A stretch of DNA of 64,000 nucleotides from Margaritifera margaritifera (Eukaryota; Mollusca; Bivalvia; Unionida; Margaritiferidae): positions 1,955,001 through 2,019,000 of the forward strand of contig JAQPZY010001569.1 of the NCBI GenBank assembly GCA_029931535.1. Reading direction: 5' to 3'. The notes beneath the pieces were generated by a model. The model was given only the letters and a program-made list of their open reading frames with translations. It was not told the origin of the DNA and searched no databases. The position numbers and the translations under genes were made by a program. Shown here piece by piece: positions 11,216 through 22,751 of this stretch (position 1 is the stretch's first letter; every line of letters starts with the position of its first letter).

Positions 11216-13006
11216 TTTACGATATGTGGCCAATAAAAAAAATATATATATATTGTCCTATAAGTAATTTCCTTCATAAATGGTACTTATGAGCATCAGA
11301 ATTCTATGTGGAAGATCAGAATTTCAGGATGAAAACTGAACAATTTGAATTGTTGACTACTGTATGAAGCAAATACTGTACAGTTGGTAGTTTCATTCTA
11401 ATTTTCACTTTCTAATCATGAAGAAAAACAGATCCAATTAAAAAATATTTGAACTGAAGTTACCAGCTTCATGGTAAAAATATTTAAGTATTCATTAAGA
11501 TTTAGATGGGGAATGATTGCTGCCTTCTCATATCTGCTGTTATCATCACAGGTATCTTACCCATTTATTTGCTGACAATATGTGGCTACAAATACTGGCT
11601 GCAATGCAAAATATAAACACTACTGGCTGCAGCAACTGAGTCACATGACCAGTTTACAGGGCAAATTGGCTTAGACTGTTTGACATATTTAAAACAAATG
11701 GCTGCAGTGGGTATATAATCCTTCGACAACAGTGACAAAATGTGTGTAGACATTTACCCAACATCTTCCCTGTGATGAGTCACAATTACTATAAAATCAG
11801 CAAGGGACTGGGGATGATACAGTAGATGGGAGAGGTTTCAGTCCCCCAGCAGTAATTCTCCATATTAACCTCCCACACCACTTGAGGTAGCGCTGCAAGC
11901 CCAATAGTTTTGGGAGCTCTATATTTAAATCTACCTAATCACAGTGTACAGGATCTATAATATCAGCTAACAGAAGTCATTCTATCTAATCCAAATTCAG
12001 AATATAGCATAATGTAGAGGTAAAGAATATTTCTGGATAAACCAGCCTCATCCTCTCCATCCGGTAGGGATCAACATTCATGAATAATTGGAAATTTTTC
12101 AGTTATGTACCTTTAATACATTAAAATTTAGTATTTTCTTTTGTGAGACTGTTCATGGTAGAAAGTGCAAGGAACCAATGAAATAAAGCATATAGATACC
12201 AGGCAATACCATGGTTGCCATTGGGCGACCTGTTCTGGGATTTCACCATAACACCAAGAATATGTTATCATTTGTTCTCAATCATTCCTGAGTGTGCTTG
12301 CCCTTACAACTTGAATTGATCTTGGAACAAAAAACATATCAGATCTATGCACAGCATGTTCCACCATCTTTGTTTTTGTCAACTCCCACCTTGGAGGTGG
12401 TGTGGGTTCTCAAGCTGAGAACAAGGTTAATGATGGTTCTTGAACAAGGTTCTTGGCATTAGGGCAAAAAGAACAAGAAGAACATAGTTCTTGGGTCGAG
12501 AACCTTGTTCTTGTGTCTTGGCCAAGGACACCCCATGTAATGGCAGAAATAACATTAAAGCCAAATCTTGTAAATTTTGCATATTGGTCGTCTGCTAGTA
12601 TTTTCTCAATAATGCTGTGTAAGTTTTGTATGAGTGAGACAACTCTTCTGGAAGGTACATAAAGTATACTTAAGAATCATAATACATTCTCAAAAACTAC
12701 AAATTTGTCCATATGATATGAATATGCCTGCCAAAATGTTGCAACTAAAAGGCAAAGTTTTAAGCCAAACAAGGGTCATAACTCCAATAAATTGTCTTGT
12801 AAATGGTGAAATCAACCTGGACCTAACTCTTCTTGATGTAAAGCTTCATGCTAAATTTACAATAGTCAGAAGGTGATGTGATTTGACAAGATGGAATTGA
12901 CATGGGCAACACTATAAGACTCTGCATGGCAGGGATATAAAAATCTGGAAATGCTGAACCTCAGCATATTGACATATATTTCTCAAATTTTTGAGCTATA
13001 TTATAC
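11216..13006. other. intron sequence, no gene recognised
   Basis: Contains a short TA-rich tract near 11236-11253, a patch with several copies of 'aacaaggttcttg' in both orientations near 12423-12520, and a degenerate 'ggtcataactcc' repeat segment near 12705-12860. No splice-bounded frame convinced me. Confidence 0.5.
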
Positions 13007-13192
13007 CTGAGTTGGGTGCTGAGGTGAGGCAATAGTGCGAGACAGAGGGGAGGAATTGTTTGTGAGGTAGGAGATATTGGAAGTGCCCAAGTCGGGCATT
13101 CTGGAGTGCGTGTGACAGAAGAATTCTACTGCAACACTAGTGGAAGAGTTAGCGGTGAGTGGAAGCAGAGGATCAGTTATGGCACAGTCAAG
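13007..13192 (-). CDS. internal coding exon, phase 0 to phase 0
   Basis: The minus strand reads acceptor CTCATCTCTTCCAG, then 186 nt fully open in one frame, then donor CAG|GTATAA. The 62 residues begin LDCAITDPLLPLTANSS and include FFCHTHSRMPDLGTSNISYL and SPLSRTIASPQHPTQ. It lacks an ATG and so looks like nothing in a start-to-stop scan, but its base composition is clearly less AT-rich than its surroundings. Both ends are phase 0, compatible with the exon at 20814-20900 before it and the terminal exon at 8694-9236 after it. The serine, threonine and asparagine content suggests a disordered segment. Confidence 0.7.
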
Positions 13193-13490
13193 CTGGAAGA
13201 GATGAGAATGAGGATTAGTATTTTATGGAAGATATTACATACACTGTACTGCAAATTCACTATTTTTCATCCATGGCATATCAATTTTCATGGATTTTAT
13301 GGTTGCTATAAGTCACAAATTTATACCCAATGAACAATGATCCTTTTGTGGAAACAATAGAACTTGTTTTTAAATTCATGACTGTAAGTAGTGATGGAAA
13401 TAAGAGTTTTCACAAAACCACAAAAATTGAAAGCCAAAAAAATAAATGAATTTATATTAAATGTTTATTTAATATAAAATTTATTAAATT
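13193..13490 (-). other. intron sequence, nothing recognised
   Basis: Non-repetitive AT-rich spacer between the exon at 13007-13192 and the 617-bp duplication. Confidence 0.4.
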
Positions 13491-14722
13491 AATGTAATAA
13501 TTTCTCTCTTTTGGCAGCCTTTGTGAGCATCAATTTTATTTGAAATCAGCATGTTAAATGTAAGCTTCTACTTATCATATGATAAAAGTCACTGAATAAA
13601 TTGATAATTTGACCAAAAAAGTGTAAAAAGTCTCAAAGTAAGTCTGATTAAAAATACTGACTTAATAAGACAGATAAATTACTATTACTTTGTCTCGTAT
13701 GATGTCACAATATAACATCATGTCATAACTTGATATTCCAAAATATATATTTCAAAAATATGACATGATTTCATTAGCAGATTGTCAAAAGGATCATATC
13801 ATGATAAGATAATGTTATTCATACTATTTTAGTACATGTATCAATACATTTTCACAAATTAAACAAATTCTACTTCTTTGCAACACATTTTTTTTCTGAT
13901 TTGCTAATTGAAAAATATGCTTATTGTATCTCTAAAGTGCTATTAACATAAATAAAATTTGCATGAAATTTAGTTAATTTGCAGTACCACAATGAGATAA
14001 ACTGAATCAGAAATATAATAAAGTGATATTCATGCGAATTATTTACTAAGATGGAATGTTTGTATCATATTATGAAGCATTCCATGTGTACAAACTTGTC
14101 TGATTATAATGTAATAATTTCTCTCTTTTGGCAGCCTTTGTGAGCATCAATTTTATTTGAAATCAGCATGTTAAATGTAAGCTTCTACTTATCATATGAT
14201 AAAAGTCACTGAATAAATTGATAATTTGACCAAAAAAGTGTAAAAAGTCTCAAAGTAAGTCTGATTAAAAATACTGACTTAATAAGACAGATAAATTACT
14301 ATTACTTTGTCTCGTATGATGTCACAATATAACATCATGTCATAACTTGATATTCCAAAATATATATTTCAAAAATATGACATGATTTCATTAGCAGATT
14401 GTCAAAAGGATCATATCATGATAAGATAATGTTATTCATACTATTTTAGTACATGTATCAATACATTTTCACAAATTAAACAAATTCTACTTCTTTGCAA
14501 CACATTTTTTTTCTGATTTGCTAATTGAAAAATATGCTTATTGTATCTCTAAAGTGCTATTAACATAAATAAAATTTGCATGAAATTTAGTTAATTTGCA
14601 GTACCACAATGAGATAAACTGAATCAGAAATATAATAAAGTGATATTCATGCGAATTATTTACTAAGATGGAATGTTTGTATCATATTATGAAGCATTCC
14701 ATGTGTACAAACTTGTCTGATT
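13491..14722. repeat. 617-bp perfect-looking tandem duplication
   Basis: The unit beginning AATGTAATAATTTCTCTCTT starts at 13491 and again at 14108, and both copies run to 'cttgtctgatt' (14105 and 14722). Reading both copies side by side I found no difference. No coding frame is involved and the location is intronic. Confidence 0.97.
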
Positions 14723-15875
14723 CAAAGAGATTGTTATGAGCAACTGAGAATTCAAACTGTAAGACAAACAATTATTGTAAGCATAAAATCTAATTTACAC
14801 TCAAATTTTATGCTCATTAAAATTGTCAGAATATACTGAATTAGGTTGTGAAATAACTCTCTTCTCTCTTTAAAAACTGTCAGAGGCATGTTGGAAAAGA
14901 TGTGGTCATAAAGAAAGAGAAACAAACAAATACATCAGTGGTGCATTACATTAAAAAAAAAAATTGGTTTAGAGCAAGATTTGTTAAAACAAGGGACCAG
15001 TGTTCAAAAAAGTTCCAAAACACATTTTTTTTCCAGAATTAAATGCAGAAAGAGAGGTGCAAGGGTCATTTTACTTTTCAGGAAATGCACCGCTTTCACA
15101 GTTATGATAAATCCCCACCACCACCACCACCACCAAACCACATGAAAAGATTGCAATTTGACTCAAAATTCTTAAAACCAATATTGTTTGGCATGAGCTG
15201 GGAGTCTAAATTTGTCATTTTAATTTTTGTATCAGATAATCAATTTCTGGCTCTATGCCAATTATAATGCCATTTTGCTAAATGTATTGAAAGTTAAACT
15301 GATGCTTTTCGACTGTTATCTTGAAAATATCTACAATTCTGAGGCCAATAAAATCTGGCAAGGATTGGTAAATTTTATGTTTTTCATCTGTCTTTGACTG
15401 TTACAAATTTCATTTACTCACTCATTTATTCAATGGAACAGACTGGTTTTGAATGATAAAGCATATGAAGGTGCCTGAATGTCAGGGATGATGTTGGTGA
15501 ATTATAGCCGTAGAACAAGTCCCAATTGTAGAGTGGTTTAATATTTAGTCTGCAGCATACAGTATGACATGATCATTCATCATTTTTTCCCTAAGGAGTG
15601 TGCCCATTGATCTGAAGTCAAATTTAACTGGCATACAAGTGTAGAAAGCTCAGTTGTCTCTTAAAAGTGCTTCTATCCTTAGCTTTATTCAATATCAGCT
15701 GTGTCTTTGAAGGTGAACTGACCCCTTTGCTGTAAACACCAACTGTCAATCAACTCTTGCATGTTAGACATTCAAAACACCCAGACCAATCCAATCACCA
15801 AGTGGATGGGAATCATTACATAACATGTCTGAACTAACTGTTCCAGAGGTTGAAAAATTATTGAAAAAGAAAGGG
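14723..15875. other. intron sequence, nothing recognised
   Basis: Includes a (CCA)n tract near 15115-15133. Short ORFs here lack splice support and family motifs. Confidence 0.45.
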
Positions 15876-16262
15876 TCACATCATTGTCACAAGCCACAGG
15901 AGACAATCCGCTATACTCCTCTATCACTTGTGGCTGACTGTGTGGAGATTTCCTTTTTTTTCACGAGTTCCCATAAACAAAAATACATCATTAACAAAGA
16001 ATGTAACAATCTCGAACACCCAAATGAAAGTGCCTGTTTTATCGATCATGTTTAGAAAAGAAACTTTGATTTGCTCATTCAAACCGTGTGAAAGGTCATG
16101 CTGGGTCACAATAGTGAGAAGACTGTACTCAACACTTGCAGTGATTGGTTAAGCTGGTTTATGAATATTCATGTGAAAGAAGGAAATCTCTGCACAGGCA
16201 GCCATGGGTGATAAAAGAGCATAGTGGATTGTCTCCCATGGCTTGTGGCAATGGGGTTGCAT
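15876..16262. mobile_element. foldback element with arms of roughly 100 bp
   Basis: The left arm at about 15880-15965 (ATTGTCACAAGCCACAGGAG, then 'caatccgctatactcctctatcact' and 'gtggagatttcctt') matches the reverse complement of the right arm at about 16175-16258 (GGCTTGTGGCAATGGGGTTG read inverted). The arms enclose about 210 bp without coding. I could not define a target duplication. Confidence 0.7.
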
Positions 16263-16271
16263 ATGTAGTTT

Positions 16272-16274
<3 letters not shown>

Positions 16275-16325
<51 letters not shown>
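16275..16325. repeat. (TA)n(CA)n microsatellite
   Basis: About 18 TA repeats followed by about 6 CA repeats, just outside the right arm of the foldback element. Confidence 0.97.
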
Positions 16326-17126
16326 ATTTCATAGCTTTACCAATTTCGAAATTTATCATGAAATTACACCGTCCCAGATGCAACTAAAATATCCTGTGTA
16401 GTTTACCATTACACATTTCAAATATAAAAAGGTGGTTTTTAAAGAAAGTCATACTAATGAATATGTGGTGCATACTCTATTTTTCCAAGGGATAAATTCA
16501 CAAAAAGCAGAACCACTCTGGATGCTAAGACACATCTAGAAGGAAAAATATAAACTGGAATAACAAGCAGTTGACTCCAAGCAAGCAAGACCAGACAAAA
16601 GTGTCCTGCTGTTGGGTACCAAAAGACATGTAAATCTGTAAGCTGATTGAACCATACTATATAAGAGCATCATCACCAGACTTATCCTCAGTGATACTTT
16701 TAGGGTACACTGGGCAGATTATCAGTGAAGTATTAGACCATCATTGGCCTATTGCTGGCAATGCCCATGGCAACAGTCTTAAAGGGGTACTTGAGAAACA
16801 TTTGATCTCCTTTAAAGACTCCCTAAGGACCAAAAAGCAACATCAAACCTGGGTCTCCACAGTTTACAGTTGGGTGAGTTTTATACATGTAAATATGGTA
16901 ACTTCCATCACTATACAGGCAACAATTTTACACCAATCAAACTAGGCCCTGACTATGACAGATTATAATTAAACAGCCAATATTACCACTCTACTCAGGG
17001 AGTAGATTAATAATAACCCAGCAAATGAGAATGACATGATTATTTATCAAACCATTCCTGAAGGTCTCAAATTGACTGATGATTGATCTGGGTTGAAATT
17101 CTGATAGGCACAAAATAAAGGGATAG
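16326..17126. other. intron sequence, nothing firmly recognised
   Basis: No coding exon. A block at 16770-16830 begins TTAAAGGGG and ends CTCCTTTAA-like, which could be an old MITE, but I could not establish boundaries. Confidence 0.4.
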
Positions 17127-17235
17127 TTTGGTTTGGTTTGGTGTTTTATGGCACAGCAACACATAAAGGTTATTTAGTGCCAAGGCAATTGTAGTAAAGT
17201 GCCTTGCCCTAGGACACACCATGATAGCGGATCAC
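17127..17235 (-). mobile_element. SINE family 2, 3' part
   Basis: On the minus strand it reads 'cctagggcaaggcacttt', then 'gcactaaataacc' and GTTGCTGTGCCATAAAACAC, matching the tail of the better-preserved copy at 21022-21188. The tRNA head is missing. Confidence 0.75.
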
Positions 17236-17433
17236 ATGGCTATTACAAAAGAAAGGAAGCATTTAATTTGTCTTTCAAAAGCAGGAAGCTAATGAAATCA
17301 AGAAAGTACTTTCATCCATTGCATTCTTGCTTCATTACTTAAGAAGTAGAAAGATATTTTTCCTTCCAATAGCTCCATCAAGGATAAGGTATCAGTAGGT
17401 TTAGATTAGTACTTAGTAAACTGGAATTATTTC
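17236..17433. other. spacer, nothing recognised
   Basis: Short AT-rich stretch between the SINE fragment and the 29-bp array. Confidence 0.4.
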
Positions 17434-18422
17434 TCATTATCAGCCCTTGTATGGGTCAATTCACATTATCAGCCCTCGTATAGGTCAATTCACATTATCA
17501 GCCCTTGTATAGGTCAATTCACATTATCAGCCCTTGTATGGGTCAATTCACATTATCAGCCCTTCTATGGGTCAATTCACATTATCAGCCCTTGTGTGGG
17601 TCAATTCACATTATCAGCCCTTGTATGGGTCAATTCTCTTTATCAGCCCTTGTATGGGTCAATTCTCTTTATCAGCCCTTGTATGGGTCAATTCTCTTTA
17701 TCAGCCCTTGCACGGGTCAATTCACATTATCAGCCCTTGTATGGGTCAATTCACATTATCAGCCCTTGTATGGGTCAATTCACATTATCAGCCCTTGTAT
17801 AGGTCAATTCACATTATCAGCCCTTGTATAGGTCAATTCACATTATCAGCCCTTGTATGGGTCAATTCTCTTTATCAGCCCTTGCATGGGTCAATTCACA
17901 TTATCAGCCCTTGTGTGGGTCAATTCACATTATCAGCCCTTGTATAGGTCAATTCACATTATCAGCCCTTGTATAGGTCAATTCACATTATCAGCCCTTG
18001 TATAGGTCAATTCACATTATCAGCCCTTGCATGGGTCAATTCACATTATCAGCCCTTGCATGGGTCAATTCTCTTTATCAGCCCTTGCATGGGTCAATTC
18101 ACATTATCAGCCCTTGTATGGGTCAATTCACATTATCAGCCCTTGTATGGGTCAATTCACATTATCAGCCCTTGTATGGGTCAATTCACATTATCAGCCC
18201 TTGTATGGGTCAATTCACATTATCAGCCCTTGTATGGGTCAATTCACATTATCAGCCCTTGTATAGGTCAATTCAATTATCAGCCCTTGTATAGGTCAAT
18301 TCACATTATCAGCCCTTGTATGGGTCAATTCTCTTTATCAGCCCTTGCATGGGTCAATTCACATTATCAGCCCTTGTGTGGGTCAATTCACATTATCAGC
18401 CCTTGTATGGGTCAATTCACAT
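17434..18422. repeat. 29-bp tandem array, about 34 copies
   Basis: The unit contains ATTATCAGCCCTTGTATGGG and TCAATTCAC. Two unit types alternate in blocks: 'TTCACATTATCAG' and 'TTCTCTTTATCAG'. Point variants include 'tatagg', 'catggg' and 'gtgtgg', and one copy near 18273 has a short deletion. Because 29 is not a multiple of three, all three forward frames stay open and give a 29-residue periodic peptide. Confidence 0.97.
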
Positions 18423-18940
18423 GTCAAATTTATAAGAAGTAAAGGTTTTAGGCATATTGTTCAAAACTGAACCATGATATTATTTTTGGTTGTAAAAATA
18501 AAGTGTAGTTTACTTTTCTTGTTGCCATAGTTGTGCTAAAAATTAAACTTCTGTGACATTTAATAAGAAATGTCTTTGAAACTTATATTGACTATAAAGA
18601 TGGAACACAGTGAACTCGAAGGGAACAAAACTCTTCAACCAGGGAAACTATTCACAGCAAGTTGCTGTTATAGTGTTGGGAATCAGTTTAAATTTCATGA
18701 ATGACCATTAGTTTTCTCTAACTGATCGATGATTAATTATTGATCAATTAATTTCCCCACATCATGCCTTGCTAAAGGTCCCAAATATGGGTCCCTCTGG
18801 AGATGAAAGCATAAAAATATGTCCTATTGCCAAAGAAATCCAAATAAAATTAGTATATTTTTTTTTTACAATTTGAAAATGGTCCCTTTTCTTATGGTCT
18901 ATAAAGTCACAGTTTTCTTGAACATAATAAAAGCTACGAG
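18423..18940. other. intron sequence, nothing recognised
   Basis: AT-rich spacer without open coding frames or named repeats. Confidence 0.4.
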
Positions 18941-20216
18941 CGATAGGTGCATTGCAAAAGGCCCTGTTCTCTACAGTTTGCTTGGTGAGGCTTAAAACAG
19001 AAGATCTTCAGTTGGAAAAAATACTTTGGAGATGGTCAAACAGGGGCCATAACTCTTTTAAATGATGATGTGGAATGTTGGACATCCAACTCGATGTTTC
19101 ATCAATATAAAGGTGCACAATAGCTTTGTGAAATGCATTCATTAGTAAAGTTATGCTGCAGAAAGCAAGGTTAGGAGAACAGGCAATCAGGGTTTATAAA
19201 TCTTCTAAATGATAACATGGAACACTTGAAATTAAACTCGTTCAAGGTCTCATCAATATAAAGCTGCATGCCAATTTAGTTGAAATGCAACAAAGCTAGT
19301 AAAGTTATGCTGTGGAAACCAAAGTCACAAGGATGGTAATCAGGGGCCATAACTCCTGTACATGATGCTGTGGAATGCTGGAAATCAAGCTCACTCAATG
19401 TTTCATGAATCTAAAGCCCCATGCCATATTTGGTTCAAATTCAAAAATATTTGGTTAAGTTATCTTACAGAAACCAAAGTCAGGAGGACAAACAATCTGG
19501 GCACCATAACTCTAAATGAGACTAACCCCATATAAGGCACATGTAAGTCTGTGAGACAATTTCATACTAAATTGCATCGGAATATGTTGAGTGGTTCTTA
19601 AGGTATGCTGGTTACAAGTAACACCCCATGTGAAGATATGAAGGTAATTGTTAAGGACCATGACTGTATCCAAAATGGAGTTATTGTGACAAAACCCATA
19701 AATGTCACATCTAGGACTATGAGACAATGTACACATGAAACTGCATCACAATATGTTGAATGGTTCCTGAACTATTCAGGTTACAATGATTGACTGTAGT
19801 AGAGATGTAATTGTGACCATGGTAAAAGGTGAATAACACTGTCAAAATTGGATTTGAAAAGATGCAACATTTACAAGGCACATCTACATTTAATGGGAAA
19901 TTTACTTATCAAATAGAATCCAATTGTTTGTAAAGGTTGTAGAGCTATGCTGGTTATAAGGATCTGATGAAGTGGAAATGTAATATTGATGGGAAAAGGG
20001 CAAAAACCCTTTTAAAATTGGACTTAACAAGATAACAACCTTTAAAAGGTACATCTACATGTAATAAGCAATTTACCTACCAATGGCATCCAATTATGTG
20101 TAAAGGTCGCAGAGCTATGCTGGTTAAAAGAAGTGTGAACAAATGGACAGACAGACTGATGGACAGACAGAAAAGGTGATTACAATAGGGCTCCCTCATC
20201 TTGATGTGGAGTCCTA
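18941..20216. repeat. pearl/Helitron-like array 1 (units of about 150 and 170 bp)
   Basis: The phrase 'cag(g)gg(cc)ataactc' or a variant recurs at about 19038, 19186, 19340 and 19493, that is every 148-154 bp. A second unit type with 'gagctatgctggtta' recurs at about 19605, 19945 and 20115. The array ends in the ACAG-type tract GGACAGACAGACTGATGGAC near 20145. Tandem core repeats followed by ACRG microsatellite fit bivalve pearl elements; that identification is from memory. Confidence 0.55.
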
Positions 20217-20813
20217 ATAAAAACTTAAATGGAGCAAGAAAAAACACTGTAAATAATTTCAGAGATATCCCTGCTATGCCACATTTTTATAATTTTATGA
20301 CAGGCTTGTCATCTTTACATTTTACTTAACATGAAACAGTGGGTTTGGTGCAGAACTGATCACATGATACATAATCAATTATTTGGTTGTTTCCTCAAAA
20401 GTTACCAATGCTTGAGTTCTTCACTTGATCAAAAAAAAAAACTAGTTGCTGTGAATAACATTTTGAGAACAGTTGATTCTGCAAAACTGATCATTGATAC
20501 CTTAAAATGTGAACATAAAGAGCTACATGCATATTTGATAAAAAGAGAGATTTCCATTGTAATTGAGAGAAGTCCCATCCACTGTTTAATCAAGATATCA
20601 TCATATCCTTCTCCCATTATGCATGAGAGAGAGAGAGAGAGAGAGAGACAGAGTCAGAGAGTGAGTGGTGGCCATATGTTAAATGTGTTCTATACATGAA
20701 TAAATATAGTATTCTGCAAATAACTTTTAGAGCTAGATGGGTGAAAGAGCAGTGGTAAAAAGGGCAGCAGTAGGGAGCAGTGCTGTAAGTTAAAATGAAA
20801 GGCCACACTTTAC
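20217..20813. other. intron sequence with a (GA)n tract
   Basis: A GA microsatellite lies at about 20625-20648. The forward ORF crossing it has no recognised domain and no splice support. Confidence 0.5.
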
Positions 20814-20900
20814 TTTGTCTGAGGCTTCTCCATTTGAATGTCCACCACCATCAGTTCGCCTTGATCTGGCTCGCATATTCCTTCCCAGCTTCATGTCAAC
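20814..20900 (-). CDS. internal coding exon, basic segment, phase 0 to phase 0
   Basis: The minus strand has acceptor CTTATTTTACAG, 87 open nucleotides and donor AAA|GTAAAG. The 29 residues include VDMKLGRNMRARSRRTDGGG and end in NGEASDK. The RARSRR cluster is strongly basic, in contrast to the acidic neighbours. Both boundaries are phase 0, so it joins the exon at 58112-58160 upstream and 13007-13192 downstream without a frame change. Further small exons in the 37-kb intron cannot be excluded. Confidence 0.65.
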
Positions 20901-21021
20901 CTGTAAAATAAGGTCTATAGGTAAATTTCATGAAAGATTGAAGAAACACAGTAAATTTAATTCAACACTAACTTTTGTAATGCACCGGCTCTCTGAGATC
21001 ATTGTGTAATAATTTAAGGAT

Positions 21022-21188
21022 AGGTTTTGTTTGGTGTTTTATGGCACAGCAACACAAGTTTGGTTATTTAGTGCTTTTCCCAAAGATACACTATGGTAGC
21101 CAACCTGGACTAATCTCATGGTAGGATTCGAACCCATATCCTTTTGATTACAAGTCCAGCACACTAACCACTGAGCCACAATGGCTCC
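21022..21188 (-). mobile_element. tRNA-derived SINE, family 2
   Basis: On the minus strand: tRNA-like box A GTGGCTCAGTGGTTAGTGTG, then box B GGTTCGAATCC, then a body with a 'ctttgggaaaagcacta' block and the tail GTTGCTGTGCCATAAAACAC. It is distinct from family 1 in head and tail. A 3' fragment is at 17127-17235 and a more diverged relative at 56596-56755. Confidence 0.85.
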
Positions 21189-21230
21189 ATTTAATAATTT
21201 AATATAGAAATAGCATATAAATGCTACTAT

Positions 21231-21456
21231 ATCAGACTGATGTCAAATTGTAAATAATGTATTAAAATTTTTTTTACATGTTCAATCAGAGTGATGTCAA
21301 ATTGTAAATAATGTATTAAAAAAAATGTGTACATGTTCAATCAGAGTGATGTCAAATTTTAAATAATGTATTTTAAAAAATGTCTACATGTTCAATCAGA
21401 GTGATGTCAAATTTTAAATAATGTATTTTAAAAAATTTCTACATGTTCAATCAGAG
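21231..21456. repeat. tandem array of about 60 bp, 4 copies
   Basis: Units contain AGTGATGTCAAATT(G/T)TAAATAATGTATT and 'acatgttcaatcag'. The last units are nearly identical. Confidence 0.95.
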
Positions 21457-21464
21457 GAATTGAT

Positions 21465-21515
21465 TAGTCAGAGGAAGTGGTGTGTTCCTGTGTATCTAAT
21501 TTTACAGTCTCAATA
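21465..21515 (-). mobile_element. fragment of a second Penelope-like copy
   Basis: About 45 bp ('gtgttcctgtgtatctaattttacag' type sequence) match 26205-26250, where the main relic begins its RT motif A region. The minus translation gives CKIRYTGTHHFL against CKIKYTETHWLL in the main copy. It follows the GIY-YIG end of the main copy in the same orientation, as in a head-to-tail arrangement. Confidence 0.5.
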
Positions 21516-21729
21516 ATCCTGCACAATGTTTAGTAAAAAAAAAAAAAACATTAAAAAAAGAAAGAAAGTAACATTTGACAAAAGAAATATTTGAAAAATG
21601 GAAAAAATTATTAAAAACAAGAAAAGAAATGCTCAAGAGAATAATCAAGGTTGATAGAATTTCAAAATTAATTTCAGCTCCTCAATGATTAATCCATAAT
21701 ATTTCTCTTTTTTTTCTATCTGCTTTTGA
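21516..21729. other. A-rich stretch downstream of the Penelope-like relic
   Basis: A-runs and AAAG-type sequence (about 21534-21640). It may be 3' untranslated sequence of the retroelement. Confidence 0.35.
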
Positions 21730-21942
21730 CTAGCAGATACTATGCTTAATGCCAATCACTCTCAAATGATCTTTACTACAGATTGTACTAAAATTTGTAG
21801 ATAGATGTTTTATTTGTCTTTGCAGGCATATGTTTGAAAAATTCCCCTCCATCCTAACATGTAAATATCTTTCGGTTTCCCCTACATATTGCTTTTTACA
21901 GTTTAAACAATACACTGCATAACAATATATCATATTTTGCAT
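21730..21942 (-). pseudogene. Penelope-like GIY-YIG endonuclease domain, relic
   Basis: The minus-strand frame reads IYCYAVYCLNCKKQYVGETE followed by RYLHVRM, matching the GIY-YIG core of Penelope-like elements (two paired cysteines, YVGET, then the R of the following helix). It lies downstream of the RT fragments in the order known for these elements. Stop codons and frame changes between segments make it non-functional. Confidence 0.8.
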
Positions 21943-22189
21943 ATCTCATGAAGTACGTTGTTTAATTTTAAACTTTCTACTTCTTTTCAAGATTTTTACT
22001 ATGGCTAAATTAATCAGAAAATCACACAGCTTACAACCATCAACTTCACTCTTCAAACAACCAGGTTTGTTGATATCTGGTAGTTTGGAACTGACTAAAA
22101 AAGTCCCTTATGTTCTTATTGCATTTGTAAGCTGTAATGAAAGTGTATGTTCCAAATACTTCAGGAAATTTTTGTTTTCATGCAGAGAA

Positions 22190-22480
22190 TGAACATCTAT
22201 TGAAATCAACAATGAACAGAACTATTTCTTGTGCTTTGTTGTGAATATTTATTCTTCTTAATGCCTCAGATTTCATTTTCTTAAGTAAACTGATTTGTAA
22301 CCTCTTTCTTGTAGTCTTGCAAAAAGTAACAAACAAGCGCCATGAAAGTCTTGTTCATTGTAGCAAACCTGGTGGAACCTCAGTATTTGGGATTTAACAA
22401 TGCTCCTGAATGTATGCCGTCGAAGAAAACTATTTTATGTAACAAATGATGAGTGTTAGTTTCCATGAAATTTACCATAG
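22190..22480 (-). pseudogene. Penelope-like RT, post-motif-C region, relic
   Basis: One minus frame reads RRHTFRSIVKSQILRF, then HQVCYNEQDFHGACLLLFAR and LQERGYKSV. This corresponds to the conserved 'HP.HTF..IVKSQI.R' to 'RGY' stretch after the RT core. The preceding piece MVNFMETNTHHLLHK is in another frame, so at least one frameshift is present; a stop follows SVYLRK. Confidence 0.8.
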
Positions 22481-22484
22481 TATT

Positions 22485-22743
22485 TAGGGGTGAAACGATA
22501 TACCAGTGCCTCGTATCGATACGATTCACGATACACAGCCTATGATACAATACATTATTGATTCTTAGTTTAAAGAATAAAAAAGGCAAACAACTAATAA
22601 TTATTCATGACTGCTGAAGATTAAAGTAACTTATATAAGGTAAGTATCATTTTGTATCGATTCTTCACCTTTTGTATCAATACATGTATCGATATGGCAA
22701 AAGTATTGATGCATCGATATATCAATGAATCATTTCACCCCTA
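22485..22743. mobile_element. hAT-type MITE with 8-bp target duplication
   Basis: The ends TAGGGGTGAAACGATA and the inverted CATTTCACCCCTA, with inner inverted 'gtatcgatac/gtatcgatatgg' motifs, form terminal inverted repeats. Flanks ATAGTATT (22477-22484) and ATAGTATC (22744-22751) match at 7 of 8 positions. TIRs of TAGGGGTG type and an 8-bp duplication are typical of hAT elements. It interrupts the Penelope-like relic. Confidence 0.85.
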
Positions 22744-22751
22744 ATAGTATC

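Noticed and set aside
16770..16830. Possible MITE beginning TTAAAGGGG
   Set aside because: No second end or target duplication could be defined.
17505..18442. Three overlapping forward ORFs (up to 157 codons) with a repeated HIISPCMGQFTLSAL-type peptide
   Set aside because: They are translations of the 29-bp array in all three frames; the array lacks stops, which is not coding evidence.
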